From: an uncultured bacterium | GTDB lineage: Bacteria > Armatimonadota > Hebobacteria > CAIYQO01 | DNA: 64,000 nt | Direction of reading: 5' to 3' | Assembly (NCBI GenBank): GCA_903928345.1 | Contig: CAIYQO010000273.1 | Location: forward strand, 1 to 64,000 | In this document: positions 1 to 7,788 of the stretch, piece by piece | Numbering within the stretch: position 1 is the stretch's first letter | How the letters are laid out: each line of letters begins with the position of its first letter | Program-made: the position numbers and the translations under genes | Notes under the pieces: generated by a model | The model's input: only the letters and a program-made list of their open reading frames with translations | What the model was told of the DNA's origin: nothing | Database searches by the model: none

Positions 1-127
1 GAAGGTTGTGACAGACACCAGTACGATACCGATTGGGCCGCCATCCATACTGGACAGGCGGCCCACATGCTTAGAGGAAGATGCGCACAGAAAACCCATC
101 TGGAAAAAAGAGCCGCGGACGGTTTAT

Positions 128-430
128 CTAAACTTCAGGGTTTTCGTCATTCGCCGTTTTGAGCGCGGCCGGGTCGCCCGCCGCGCGCGCATCGGCCAAT
201 TTCGTCCCCGCCGCGGCCTTGGCCTTGGTCGCATCCAGCGCGTCCTGCGCGGCCGTCTTCAGGTCGCCGGTCGCCTTGTCCACGACGCCTTGCAGCGTCT
301 CCACTTGCTTCGCAAGGGTCTCGGCTTCGGCTTTGGCGCGCCCGCCGGCGTCCGGACTCGGCGCGGCCCACGCACTCGATACCAGGCAGATGCTCATCAG
401 CATTGCCAGGGCCAGCATGATACGTTGCAT
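128..430 (-). CDS. Small secreted coiled-coil protein
   Basis: A 100-residue protein of unknown function. It starts with a clear Sec signal peptide (hydrophobic run about residues 4-21 ending SSAWA, cleavage near residue 22). The rest is a charged Ala/Lys/Glu/Asp-rich helix with heptad-like spacing, so probably a periplasmic or envelope-attached coiled coil. The start has a good Shine-Dalgarno (GAGAGGTGA) a few bases upstream. It stands alone, with the next gene more than 100 bp away on the same strand. No domain is recognised; the Ala-rich helix resembles small lipoprotein-like spacers, but no lipobox Cys is present. Confidence 0.7.
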   Translation of the reverse strand: MQRIMLALAMLMSICLVSSAWAAPSPDAGGRAKAEAETLAKQVETLQGVVDKATGDLKTAAQDALDATKAKAAAGTKLADARAAGDPAALKTANDENPEV

Positions 431-542
431 CGTCTCACCTCTCGTTCGTCAGGTTATTCCTTGTAGACACCGCATCCGGCGTTTTGCTTCGCGGTGAGAC
501 AAATGTCTTTCCCCATCCCGCGGGAAGGGGGAATCGCAGGCG

Positions 543-1184
543 TCACGTTCGCAGCATCTTCAACGCCTGCCCCCGCACCTTGTCGCGCATGGCGGTGAGA
601 ATCCACACCATCGCCAGCGGCTCCAGGAAGCGCGCGGTGAAGAGGCCGCCGACCTCCAGCGGCTCCCAGCCCAGCGCGCGCCCGAGGGTGGCCACCGCGG
701 CGTTGGCGTCCGCGTCGTCGCCGGCAAGGAACAGCGTGGGCGGACCGCCGGGGAGTTGCGGATGCACCATCTGATTGAAACCCACGTAGTTGAACGCCTT
801 CACCACGTGCGCGCCGGGCAACAAGCGTTGGATGCGCTCCGCCATCGAGTCGGTCTGCCCCACGAAGAGCGTGGGCACCGGCCCGGAAAAGTCCAGCGGA
901 TTGGTGGTGTCGAGCACCGTATTGCCCGCGAAGTGCTCCGGGCCGGCCTTCGCGATGACCGCCTCCACGCCGTCGCCGCGTATGGTGAAGACGAGCAGTT
1001 CGCCGAAAGCCGCCGCCTCCGCGAAGGTGCCCACCGCGGCCCCTGCGCCTTGCGCCGTCACCCACTGCTGCACGCGCTCCTCGCTCTGATGTCCGGTACC
1101 GAGCATCACCGTGTGCCCCAGCGCGTGCACGCCCGCCGCCAGTGTGCGCCCCACGTCACCCGAGCCCAATACGCCGATCTGCAT
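543..1184 (-). CDS. NADPH-dependent F420 reductase-like oxidoreductase
   Basis: A 213-residue dinucleotide-binding protein. The N-terminus MQIGVLGSGDVGRTLA is a Rossmann GxGxxG loop, followed by the pattern of the F420:NADP oxidoreductase/ProC-like family (about 210 residues). The internal motif TTNPLDF and the later KAFNYVGF are typical of this family. It probably moves hydride between NADP(H) and a cofactor or small substrate in the cytoplasm; true F420 use cannot be told from sequence. The longer reading frame upstream was rejected because the ATG at 1184 follows a strong GGAGG and fits the Rossmann start. Confidence 0.8.
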   Translation of the reverse strand: MQIGVLGSGDVGRTLAAGVHALGHTVMLGTGHQSEERVQQWVTAQGAGAAVGTFAEAAAFGELLVFTIRGDGVEAVIAKAGPEHFAGNTVLDTTNPLDFSGPVPTLFVGQTDSMAERIQRLLPGAHVVKAFNYVGFNQMVHPQLPGGPPTLFLAGDDADANAAVATLGRALGWEPLEVGGLFTARFLEPLAMVWILTAMRDKVRGQALKMLRT

Positions 1185-1329
1185 GGTCGTTTCCTCCTTC
1201 TCCCCCGGTGACAGTATCGCCGTTTTCGCGCCCCGCGGCGTGCCGTCCCTCACCAATACACCCCCTATTTTGTATCACTGCTCCGCGTGCCCGCTGCGCG
1301 AAAAACCGCGCGCCGGGCGGCAAAATTCA

Positions 1330-1358
1330 TTGACGCCGACCCGCCCCTCTGATATAGT
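1330..1358 (+). promoter_or_regulatory. Predicted sigma70-type promoter of ftsW
   Basis: TTGACG at 1330-1335, a 17-bp spacer and TATAGT at 1353-1358. This predicts an approximately 100-nt leader before the ftsW ATG at 1468. The hexamers and spacer are the same as in the promoter at 5318-5346. Confidence 0.6.
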
Positions 1359-1467
1359 TAGCGCGGTTGTGCGAGCCGACCGACCCCCTCCATCGCCACC
1401 GGCTCCGCAAGTCACAATCCGAAACCCGGAACCCGTTTTTTTACGTCGTTGCAGTCAGGTCGTCGCC

Positions 1468-2601
1468 ATGCGTAAAGGTCGAATCTTCGATATGCCGCTC
1501 TTCGTGTGCGTGCTGGTTCTCGTCGCCATCGGGGTGGCGTTCGTCTACTCCGCCTCCTTCCCGCGCTTCATCGACTCCGATGTCAGCACCAACTCCTTTG
1601 CGCTGACGTCCAAGCAGATCATTGCGGCCGTCGCCGGCTTCGTCATCATGTTCGGGCTCATCTTCACCCCGCTCGCCTTCTGGGAGCGTATGCGCTGGCC
1701 CATCATCATCACCACCAGCGTGCTGATGCTCGCCGCCCTCGGCTTCCAGGCGGTGTGCGGCAACGCGGGGTGGATTCCCCTCGGCTCCTTCAAGCTGCAG
1801 CCGTCCGAACTCTCCAAGGTGGCGCTCATCCTCATTCTGGGCGCCTACCTGGCCAAGCACCCGTGGACGGTGCGCTCGTGGAAGGGCGTCCTCACCGGCC
1901 CCGGCGTCTACATCGGCGGCCTGCTCCTCCTTATATTGCTGCAGCGCGACCTGGGCACCGCGGTGGGCGTGGTGCTCGGTGTGGTGGGCATGCTCGCGCT
2001 GGCGGGCACGCCGTTGCGCATCTGGGGCACGGCGGTAGCGGTGATGGTGATCCTGGCCGCCGCGATGGTGTGGCACAGCGACAAGCGCCCGCGCATCATG
2101 GCCTGGCTGCGCCCCTTCGACCTCTCCATCGAGCAAGGCACCCAGCCGCGCCAGGCCCTCATCGCCATCGGCAGCGGCGGGCTGACCGGTCAGGGCTTCT
2201 GCTGCAGCCAGCAAAAATACGGCTACCTGCCCGGCTCGCATAACGACTACATCTTCGCCATCATCGCCGAGGAGCTGGGCTTCGGCGGCACGCTGCTCAT
2301 CCTGCTGCTGCCCTACCTGTTCCTGATCTACCGCGGCTTCACCATCGCCCATCAAGCGCCGGACGAATACGGGGCGCTGGTCGCCGGCGGCTGCACGGTG
2401 ATGCTCGCCAGCCAGGCCGTGCTCAACATGGCGGTCGCCATGAATCTGATGCCGTCGATGGGCATCAACCTGCCCTTCATCAGCTACGGCGGCAGCTCTC
2501 TCATCACCAGTATGATGATGGCCGGTCTGCTGCTCAACGTCTCCATGCGTACCCCCGACCGCGACCCCCGCCCCACGGCGGATCAGCCCGCGTACGGGTA
2601 A
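1468..2601 (+). CDS. ftsW: Septal peptidoglycan polymerase FtsW (SEDS family)
   Basis: A SEDS glycosyltransferase of 377 residues with about ten membrane helices, polymerising lipid II at the division septum. Family marks are the QPSELSK segment after the WIPLGSF stretch, LQRDLGTA (carrying the conserved Asp), LPGSHNDYIFAIIAEELG and the C-terminal ISYGGSS. RodA is the alternative; position next to murC/murB favours FtsW. The ATG at 1468 gives a normal family length; the open frame extends upstream into non-homologous sequence. The canonical next gene, murG, is missing; an inverted repeat lies in its place. Confidence 0.9.
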   Translation: MRKGRIFDMPLFVCVLVLVAIGVAFVYSASFPRFIDSDVSTNSFALTSKQIIAAVAGFVIMFGLIFTPLAFWERMRWPIIITTSVLMLAALGFQAVCGNAGWIPLGSFKLQPSELSKVALILILGAYLAKHPWTVRSWKGVLTGPGVYIGGLLLLILLQRDLGTAVGVVLGVVGMLALAGTPLRIWGTAVAVMVILAAAMVWHSDKRPRIMAWLRPFDLSIEQGTQPRQALIAIGSGGLTGQGFCCSQQKYGYLPGSHNDYIFAIIAEELGFGGTLLILLLPYLFLIYRGFTIAHQAPDEYGALVAGGCTVMLASQAVLNMAVAMNLMPSMGINLPFISYGGSSLITSMMMAGLLLNVSMRTPDRDPRPTADQPAYG

Positions 2602-2606
2602 ATGGT

Positions 2607-2702
2607 GCGCAAAAAGTGGGGACTGACTCGAATTTTCCCGTGTCTCTTCACATCAGAAAGAACCGTGACCTGAAAATTCGTGTCTGTCCCCACTTTTCGC
2701 GC
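2607..2702. repeat. Imperfect inverted repeat between ftsW and murC
   Basis: Two arms of about 32 bp (2607-2638 and 2671-2702) are reverse complements with a few mismatches, separated by about 32 bp. The arm core reads AAAGTGGGGAC then GAC and GAATTTTC. It begins 5 bp after the ftsW stop. It could fold into a long hairpin and act as a terminator. Its arms also look like REP/MITE-type dispersed elements; GTGGGGACAGAC-like motifs are often seen near Y1 transposase genes. Confidence 0.75.
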
Positions 2703-2807
2703 CGGGTACGGTCCAACATCACGGAGTAGTGATGGTGCATTTCCGCAGGGACTCCCCCCGGCGGCAGGGAAGAATAGTAAGGCGGGCGCTGAACCCGCGT
2801 GGCAACT

Positions 2808-4238
2808 ATGAATACACATGAAACGACAACCGGGTTTACCCTCGATCCGACGCGACGCCATCACTTCGTGGCCATCGGCGGCATCGGCATGAGCGCTATC
2901 GCGCAGATCCTGCTCGCGCGCGGGGTGCGCGTGAGCGGCTCCGACCTGCACCCCTCGCCGCTGCTGGAGAAGCTCGCCGCGCTGGGCGCCGAGGTGCACG
3001 TGGGGCACGCCGCCGCGCAGGTGCACCCCGGTGACGTGGTGATCCTCTCCGACGCCATCAAGGCCGACAACGTGGAGCGCCGCGCCGCGGAAGCCCTCCG
3101 CTGCCCCCTCCACATGCGCGCCGAGGTGCTCGGTTGGCTGGCGAACACCGGGCGCGGCGTGGCGGTGAGCGGCACCCACGGCAAAACCACCACCAGCGGC
3201 ATGCTCGCCCTCATCCTGCGCGAGGCCGGCCTCGACCCCACCTGCATCCTCGGCGGGGAACTCACCCCCCTCGGCGGCAACGCGCGCGCCGGCGGCGCCC
3301 TGACGTTGGTGGAAGCCTGCGAGGCCTACGACTCCTTTCTCGACCTGCGCCCGGAAGCCGCCCTGGTGACGAACATCGAGGCGGATCACCTGGATCATCA
3401 CGGTACCATGGAACATCTGCTAGAGAGCTTCCGCACCTTCCTGCGCCAGACGCGCGGGGTGGCGCTGCTCAACGGCGACGACGTGCACCTGCCCACCATG
3501 GCCGGGCTGGCGCCGCGCACCGTCTTCTACGGCACGGGACCCGGGCACACGTGGCGCGGCGTGGACGTGCGCGTGGGCCGAGAAACCGCCTTCACGCTGC
3601 TCCACGACGACGTGCCGGTCGGCGCCTTCACCCTGCAGGTGCCGGGGTTGCACAACGTGCATAACGCGATCGGCGCGGCGGCGCTGGCGCTGGAGCTGGG
3701 GGCCGATCCGGCGGCGGTGATCCGCGCGCTGGCCGCCTTCCCCGGCATGCACCGACGCTTCGAGCGCCTGGGTCGCTGCGGCGACGTGGCGGTGGTCGAC
3801 GACTATGCCCACCACCCCACCGAGATTCGCGCGACCCTCGCGGCCGTGCGCACCGTCTTCCCGGGCCGCGTGGTGGCGATCTTCCAGCCGCACCTGTACA
3901 GCCGCACGCGCGACCTGCTCGACGACTTCGCCGTCGCCTTCGGCGCGGCCGATCTCGTCTTCATCGCGCCGATCTATCAAGCGCGCGAGGCGCCCATCCC
4001 GGGGGTGGATCACGCCCTGCTCGTCTCCCGCATCGCCGCCCTGGCACCCGGCGTGCCGGCCCACGCCCTGCCGTCGCTCGAGGAGGGTGTGCGCATTCTG
4101 ACACACGCCGCGCGCGGCGCGGGGGAAGGCGCACACGCGCCCGCACTACCCCCGCTGGGCGCGGGGGATGTGATTATTACCCTCGGCGCGGGCGACGTAG
4201 ATCGCCTGGCCCATGCCCTGGTCGCGACGAATGCTTGA
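2808..4238 (+). CDS. murC: UDP-N-acetylmuramate--L-alanine ligase
   Basis: Mur ligase of 476 residues that adds L-Ala to UDP-MurNAc with ATP in the cytoplasm. The N-terminal Rossmann domain has IGGIGMSAIA near residues 23-32. The ATP P-loop is GTHGKTTTS at about 122-130. The substrate/Mg region contains NIEADHLDHH, and the C-terminal domain has the MurC hallmark DDYAHHPTEI. Start is uncertain: GTG at 2799 or ATG at 2808, neither with a clear Shine-Dalgarno. The end overlaps the murB start, suggesting translational coupling. Confidence 0.93.
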   Translation: MNTHETTTGFTLDPTRRHHFVAIGGIGMSAIAQILLARGVRVSGSDLHPSPLLEKLAALGAEVHVGHAAAQVHPGDVVILSDAIKADNVERRAAEALRCPLHMRAEVLGWLANTGRGVAVSGTHGKTTTSGMLALILREAGLDPTCILGGELTPLGGNARAGGALTLVEACEAYDSFLDLRPEAALVTNIEADHLDHHGTMEHLLESFRTFLRQTRGVALLNGDDVHLPTMAGLAPRTVFYGTGPGHTWRGVDVRVGRETAFTLLHDDVPVGAFTLQVPGLHNVHNAIGAAALALELGADPAAVIRALAAFPGMHRRFERLGRCGDVAVVDDYAHHPTEIRATLAAVRTVFPGRVVAIFQPHLYSRTRDLLDDFAVAFGAADLVFIAPIYQAREAPIPGVDHALLVSRIAALAPGVPAHALPSLEEGVRILTHAARGAGEGAHAPALPPLGAGDVIITLGAGDVDRLAHALVATNA

Positions 4239-5232
4239 GGTATCGGCAGTGCTGACATCATCGGATATCATGGGGAATGCGACCGGCCCGGAGGCGCTGC
4301 TCGACGAGGTGGCGCGCGCGTTGCGCGATAAGTTGCGCGGTGATGTGCGCCGCAACGAGCCGATGGCGATGCACACCACCTTCCGCGTGGGCGGCCCGGC
4401 GGATCTCTTCCTCGCCCCCCAGGATGATGCCGACCTGGCGGTGTTGCTGCCGATCCTCGCCCAGGCGGGCGTGCCGCTGACCCTCCTCGGCAACGGCAGC
4501 AACCTGCTGGTGGCCGACGCCGGGGTGCGCGGCGCGGTGGTGCGCCTCACCCCGTACTTCGCGCAGATCGTCCGCGAGGGCGACACGCTGTTGGTCGGCG
4601 CGGGCGCCAAACTGGGCCGCGTGGTGCACGTGGCACTGGCCGAGGGGCTCTGCGGGCTGGAATCCACCATGGGTATCCCGGGCACCATCGGCGGCGCCCT
4701 GGTGATGAACGCCGGCACCGACATCGGCAGCATCAGCGACCTGGTGGAGACCACGCGCTGCCTCACCCCCACCGGCGATCCGGTCACCCTCTCCGGCGCC
4801 GATCTCGGCTACAGCTACCGGCGTAGCGCGCTGCAGGGCAGCGGCCTCATCGTGCTCGACGCCCGCCTGCGCCTCGCCGCGGGGGAGAAGGATGCCATCA
4901 AGGCGAAGATGGAGCGCCTGGAGGAGAAACGCACCTCGCGCCAGCCCACCCGTTGCCGCACCGCCGGCAGCACCTTTAAGAATCCCCCGGACATCGCCGC
5001 CGGCAAGCTCATCGACCGCGCCGGCTGCAAAGCCCACCGCATCGGCGGCGCCGAGGTGTCGGACAAACACGCCAACTTCATCATCGCCCACCCCGACGCC
5101 ACCGCCACCGACATCCGCCACCTCGCCCACTGGATGCACCGCCGCGTCAAAGACGCCTTCGACCGCGACCTGGAGATGGAAGTCGAACTGGTCGGCGACT
5201 GGGACGGCTGGCGCGCGGATGAAGAGGCGTAA
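4231..5232 (+). CDS. murB: UDP-N-acetylenolpyruvoylglucosamine reductase
   Basis: FAD-dependent reductase of 333 residues that makes UDP-MurNAc from enolpyruvyl-UDP-GlcNAc. The FAD-binding motif GNGSNLLV is at about 87-94, followed by GIPGTIGGALVMNAG. The catalytic Ser loop GSTFKNP and the short active-site region with YRRS are those of the type II (short) MurB form. The ATG at 4231 overlaps the end of murC by 8 bases (ATGCTTGA). A second candidate ATG at 4270 cannot be excluded. Confidence 0.93.
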   Translation: MLEVSAVLTSSDIMGNATGPEALLDEVARALRDKLRGDVRRNEPMAMHTTFRVGGPADLFLAPQDDADLAVLLPILAQAGVPLTLLGNGSNLLVADAGVRGAVVRLTPYFAQIVREGDTLLVGAGAKLGRVVHVALAEGLCGLESTMGIPGTIGGALVMNAGTDIGSISDLVETTRCLTPTGDPVTLSGADLGYSYRRSALQGSGLIVLDARLRLAAGEKDAIKAKMERLEEKRTSRQPTRCRTAGSTFKNPPDIAAGKLIDRAGCKAHRIGGAEVSDKHANFIIAHPDATATDIRHLAHWMHRRVKDAFDRDLEMEVELVGDWDGWRADEEA

Positions 5233-5317
5233 ACGGGTGATCCGTAACGGACGCCCGCGCCAGCTCTGTTCGAGGCCACACACCGCCCGCCCATGTCCGA
5301 TCTTCCGCCCGCCCGCG

Positions 5318-5346
5318 TTGACGCTGGCGCCGGTTCGGGGTATAGT
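5318..5346 (+). promoter_or_regulatory. Predicted promoter giving a leaderless transcript
   Basis: TTGACG at 5318-5323, 17-bp spacer, TATAGT at 5341-5346. Only six bases separate the -10 box from the ATG at 5353, so transcription should begin at or next to the start codon. Confidence 0.65.
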
Positions 5347-5352
5347 GAGCGT

Positions 5353-5853
5353 ATGGAGCAACGCCGGGAGAAGGTGCGGCCGCGGGTGGCGGCACCGCGG
5401 TATGGGTTCTTCGCCACCGCGCTGTGGACGGTGCTGGGTATGGCCGTGCTGGCCGTGGGCGGCTTCTTCGTCGCCCGCGAGTTCTTCGCGCCGCGCTACC
5501 TGCACGCCTCCGGCGTGCACGAGAACCGCTTCAAACCGATCCGCGTCCTCTCCCCCGAAGAGGCGCAGGCCATAGCGCAGGACGCCCCCTCCAAGGTGTG
5601 GACCGAAGGCGTGAAGCCGTCCGACGTGCCCGCACTGCCCGGCAAACCGGCGCCGAAGAAGAACGGCTCCAAAACGGCCACCCCCGCGAAACCCGCGGGG
5701 CCCGCCAAGGTGGACACCCCCGCCGTGCCGGCCGACGCCCCGGTGGACGCCCCCGCCGCGGACAACACCGCCCCGCCAGCCTCCCCCGAGCCGACGCCCG
5801 CCCCGTCCACCGACACGCCGAAGGAGCCGACAACCTCCACACCGCCCGACTAG
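5353..5853 (+). CDS. Bitopic membrane protein with Pro/Ala-rich tail
   Basis: 166 residues. A short basic cytoplasmic N-terminus (MEQRREKVRPR) is followed by one membrane helix (about residues 18-42), then an extracytoplasmic part of about 120 residues that becomes a low-complexity Pro/Ala/Thr/Lys tail. It occupies the place of ftsQ after murB and has FtsQ-like topology, but I see no POTRA domain, so an FtsQ role is only a guess. The Met at residue 21 of the longer frame was chosen because it sits six bases after a near-consensus promoter. Confidence 0.7.
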   Translation: MEQRREKVRPRVAAPRYGFFATALWTVLGMAVLAVGGFFVAREFFAPRYLHASGVHENRFKPIRVLSPEEAQAIAQDAPSKVWTEGVKPSDVPALPGKPAPKKNGSKTATPAKPAGPAKVDTPAVPADAPVDAPAADNTAPPASPEPTPAPSTDTPKEPTTSTPPD

Positions 5854-5860
5854 TCCGATT

Positions 5861-6010
5861 TTGGATTGCGGATTGCGGATTGCGGATTAAGCGCTTGCCG
5901 GTGACCACGTCCCTTTCCCCATGACTAAAGCAGGTCGGGGAAACGCAACCGGAGTCGCGATCAGCCCAGCGCCCCACCCCAATCCGCAATCCGCAATCCG
6001 CAATCCGCAC
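5861..6010. repeat. Inverted pair of GGATTGC repeats
   Basis: Four tandem units of GATTGCG type at 5864-5889 are matched in inverted orientation at about 5978-6008 (AATCCGC units). The pair encloses about 90 bp without coding potential between the Pro-rich protein and lpxB. Single arms of the same unit occur near 25085-25098, 32848-32878 and, degenerate, 45496-45512. It behaves like a dispersed intergenic palindrome. Confidence 0.7.
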
Positions 6011-6021
6011 TCTACAATACA

Positions 6022-7197
6022 ATGAACGTCTTCATCCTGGCCGGGGAACCCTCCGGCGATTTTCATGGCGCGCGGTTGGCGCTGGCGTTGCGCACCCTGA
6101 TGCCCGGGGTGGCGCTGGCCGGCGTCGGTGGCGCGCGCATGCGCGAGGCGGGGGTGGAGCTGGCCATGGTCAGCGAGCACTGGGGCGCCATCGGCATTCC
6201 GGAATCGCTGCGCAAGGCGCCCGCCCTGATCGCGCATGGGCTCCGACTGGCGGCCCTGCTGCAGGCGCATCCCCCCGACGTGCTGGTGACCATCGACTTC
6301 GGCGCCTTCAACGTGCGCCTGTTGCGCCTGCTGCGCAAACGCGGCGTGCCCGGCGCCCGCGTGTATTACATCCCCCCCGGCTCGTGGTCGCGCAGCCGCA
6401 AGCCCGGCGCGCTGCCCTTCCTGGTAGACGCCATCGCCACGCCCTTCCCCTGGTCCGCCGCCAACCTGCGCGCGGCGGGCGCGCCGTGCCAGGTGGAATG
6501 GGTGGGGCATCCGGTGCTCGATGCCACCGCGACCCCGTGCGACCGCGCCGCCGTGCGTGCCGCGCTGGACATCCCCGCGGCGGCGCCCGTGGTGGCGCTG
6601 GTGCCCGGCAGCCGGTTGAGCGAGCTGAAGTACCTGCTGCCGACCTTCGTGGACACCGTGCGCCGCCTGCAGCCGCAACCCGTGTGCCTGGTCACCGTGG
6701 CACCGAGTCTGGGGCAGGACCGCCTCGCGCGCCTGCTGCCCGCCGACCTGTCCGTGCGCCTGCTCGACGGGCTGGATCCCGCCCGCCTGCCCATCGCCGA
6801 CGCCGCGCTGGTCACTTCCGGCACCGCCACGCTGGAGGTCGCCTGCGCCGGGGTGCCGCTGGTGGTGGCCTACAAGATTTCGCCGGGGACGCATTTGCAA
6901 GTGCTGGCGCTGCAAGCCCTGAGGATGGCGCCGAAGTACTTCGGCCTGCCGAATATCCTGCTCGACGCCCCGGTGACACCGGAGTTCTTCGGACGCGCCG
7001 CCACCCCCACCGCGCTGGCGGACGCCCTCACCCCGCTGCTCACCGACACCCCTGCCCGCCGCGCGCAAACCGACGCCTTCGCCGCCATTCGCCGCACGCT
7101 GGGCGACGGCCACGCCGCCCTGCGCACCGCCGCCCTCATCTGCCGCGTCGCCGGGGTCACCCCCGCGGCGGCGGTGCCGGGGGCGCTGGAGGCATAA
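6022..7197 (+). CDS. lpxB: Lipid-A-disaccharide synthase
   Basis: GT19 glycosyltransferase of 391 residues that joins UDP-2,3-diacylglucosamine to lipid X in lipid A synthesis, at the inner membrane. The N-terminus NVFILAGEPSGDFHG is the family signature. VTIDFGAFNVRL, the YIPPGSWSRS segment, LVPGSRLSE and the C-terminal SGTATLE nucleotide-sugar region are all present. Length is typical (about 380). This is direct evidence that the organism makes lipid A and has an outer membrane. No other lpx gene is in the window. Confidence 0.9.
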   Translation: MNVFILAGEPSGDFHGARLALALRTLMPGVALAGVGGARMREAGVELAMVSEHWGAIGIPESLRKAPALIAHGLRLAALLQAHPPDVLVTIDFGAFNVRLLRLLRKRGVPGARVYYIPPGSWSRSRKPGALPFLVDAIATPFPWSAANLRAAGAPCQVEWVGHPVLDATATPCDRAAVRAALDIPAAAPVVALVPGSRLSELKYLLPTFVDTVRRLQPQPVCLVTVAPSLGQDRLARLLPADLSVRLLDGLDPARLPIADAALVTSGTATLEVACAGVPLVVAYKISPGTHLQVLALQALRMAPKYFGLPNILLDAPVTPEFFGRAATPTALADALTPLLTDTPARRAQTDAFAAIRRTLGDGHAALRTAALICRVAGVTPAAAVPGALEA

Positions 7198-7227
7198 AAA
7201 ACGCGGGGCAGCCATGGCCGCCCCGCG
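7196..7227 (-). terminator. Intrinsic terminator of the ABC/DUF3299 operon
   Basis: An 8-bp GC stem (7202-7209 with 7220-7227). On the minus strand it is followed by a run of T (the AAAAAA at 7197-7201 region read in reverse), as expected for a Rho-independent terminator downstream of the gene ending at 7252. Confidence 0.7.
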
Positions 7228-7251
7228 CATCCGCGCACGCGTCTCCCCCTA

Positions 7252-7782
7252 TTACCGCACCACCAGCTCCGCGTCATCCATGTAGTACAGGCATTCCTCG
7301 CGGTAGGTGGAATCCTTTGCCAGGCGCAGTTTGCCATACACCTCGACCGGACGGTCGGTGATATCGACCTTGCGGTCGTGGCTCATATTCACCTTCACCA
7401 CTTCGGAAATGCCCGGCGGGTAGCAGAAGTAGCAGCCGCGCGGCTTGGGCGCCACGAAGAACTCCGGCGCTTTGCCCGGATGCAACGGCAGCAGGAAGCC
7501 GCGCACGGTGGCGAGTTTTCCGACCAGCGGCTTCACGAGCGGCGGCACCACGGGCAGATCGTCATCCGGCCAGACCCCCTGCTTCAGCACGGACCATTCC
7601 AGCGCGGTAAACGCGCCCGGGGGCGGCTGGCGCAGGTAGCCCTCCTCGTTGAAGGGGAGCAACCGACCGATGAAGCCGGTGACGTAGCCCACCGCCAGCA
7701 GCCCGGCGACGGCGACGATTCCGGCGATGGTGATGACGGTGTTACGTCGGCGGGTGTGTATCGAAACGTGCTTGCGCGGCAT
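7252..7782 (-). CDS. DUF3299-like membrane-anchored protein
   Basis: 176 residues: a basic N-terminus, one membrane anchor (about 15-38), then an extracytoplasmic domain. The stretch GFLLPL ... FFVAPKPRGCYFCYPPG ... VYGKLRL matches the DUF3299 pattern, including a Cys-x2-Cys site (about residues 117-125) that could bind metal. It is the last gene of a three-gene operon with an ABC permease and ATPase. In Pseudomonas a similar set (PA4063-PA4066) responds to zinc; that comparison is from memory and the metal link here is inference. Confidence 0.65.
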   Translation of the reverse strand: MPRKHVSIHTRRRNTVITIAGIVAVAGLLAVGYVTGFIGRLLPFNEEGYLRQPPPGAFTALEWSVLKQGVWPDDDLPVVPPLVKPLVGKLATVRGFLLPLHPGKAPEFFVAPKPRGCYFCYPPGISEVVKVNMSHDRKVDITDRPVEVYGKLRLAKDSTYREECLYYMDDAELVVR

Positions 7783-7788
7783 GGGGTT

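Noticed and set aside
1-127. Start of the window
   Set aside because: Only shadow frames; no coding or RNA feature could be supported.
4258-5520. 420-codon minus-strand open frame
   Set aside because: Antisense shadow of murB, which has a full set of family motifs.
6013-6018. TACAAT close to the lpxB ATG taken as a leaderless promoter
   Set aside because: It is only 3 bases from the ATG, too close for normal transcription start, and the -35 region is part of a repeat.
5887-7230. 447-codon minus-strand open frame
   Set aside because: Antisense to lpxB; low-complexity His/Gln/Arg sequence.
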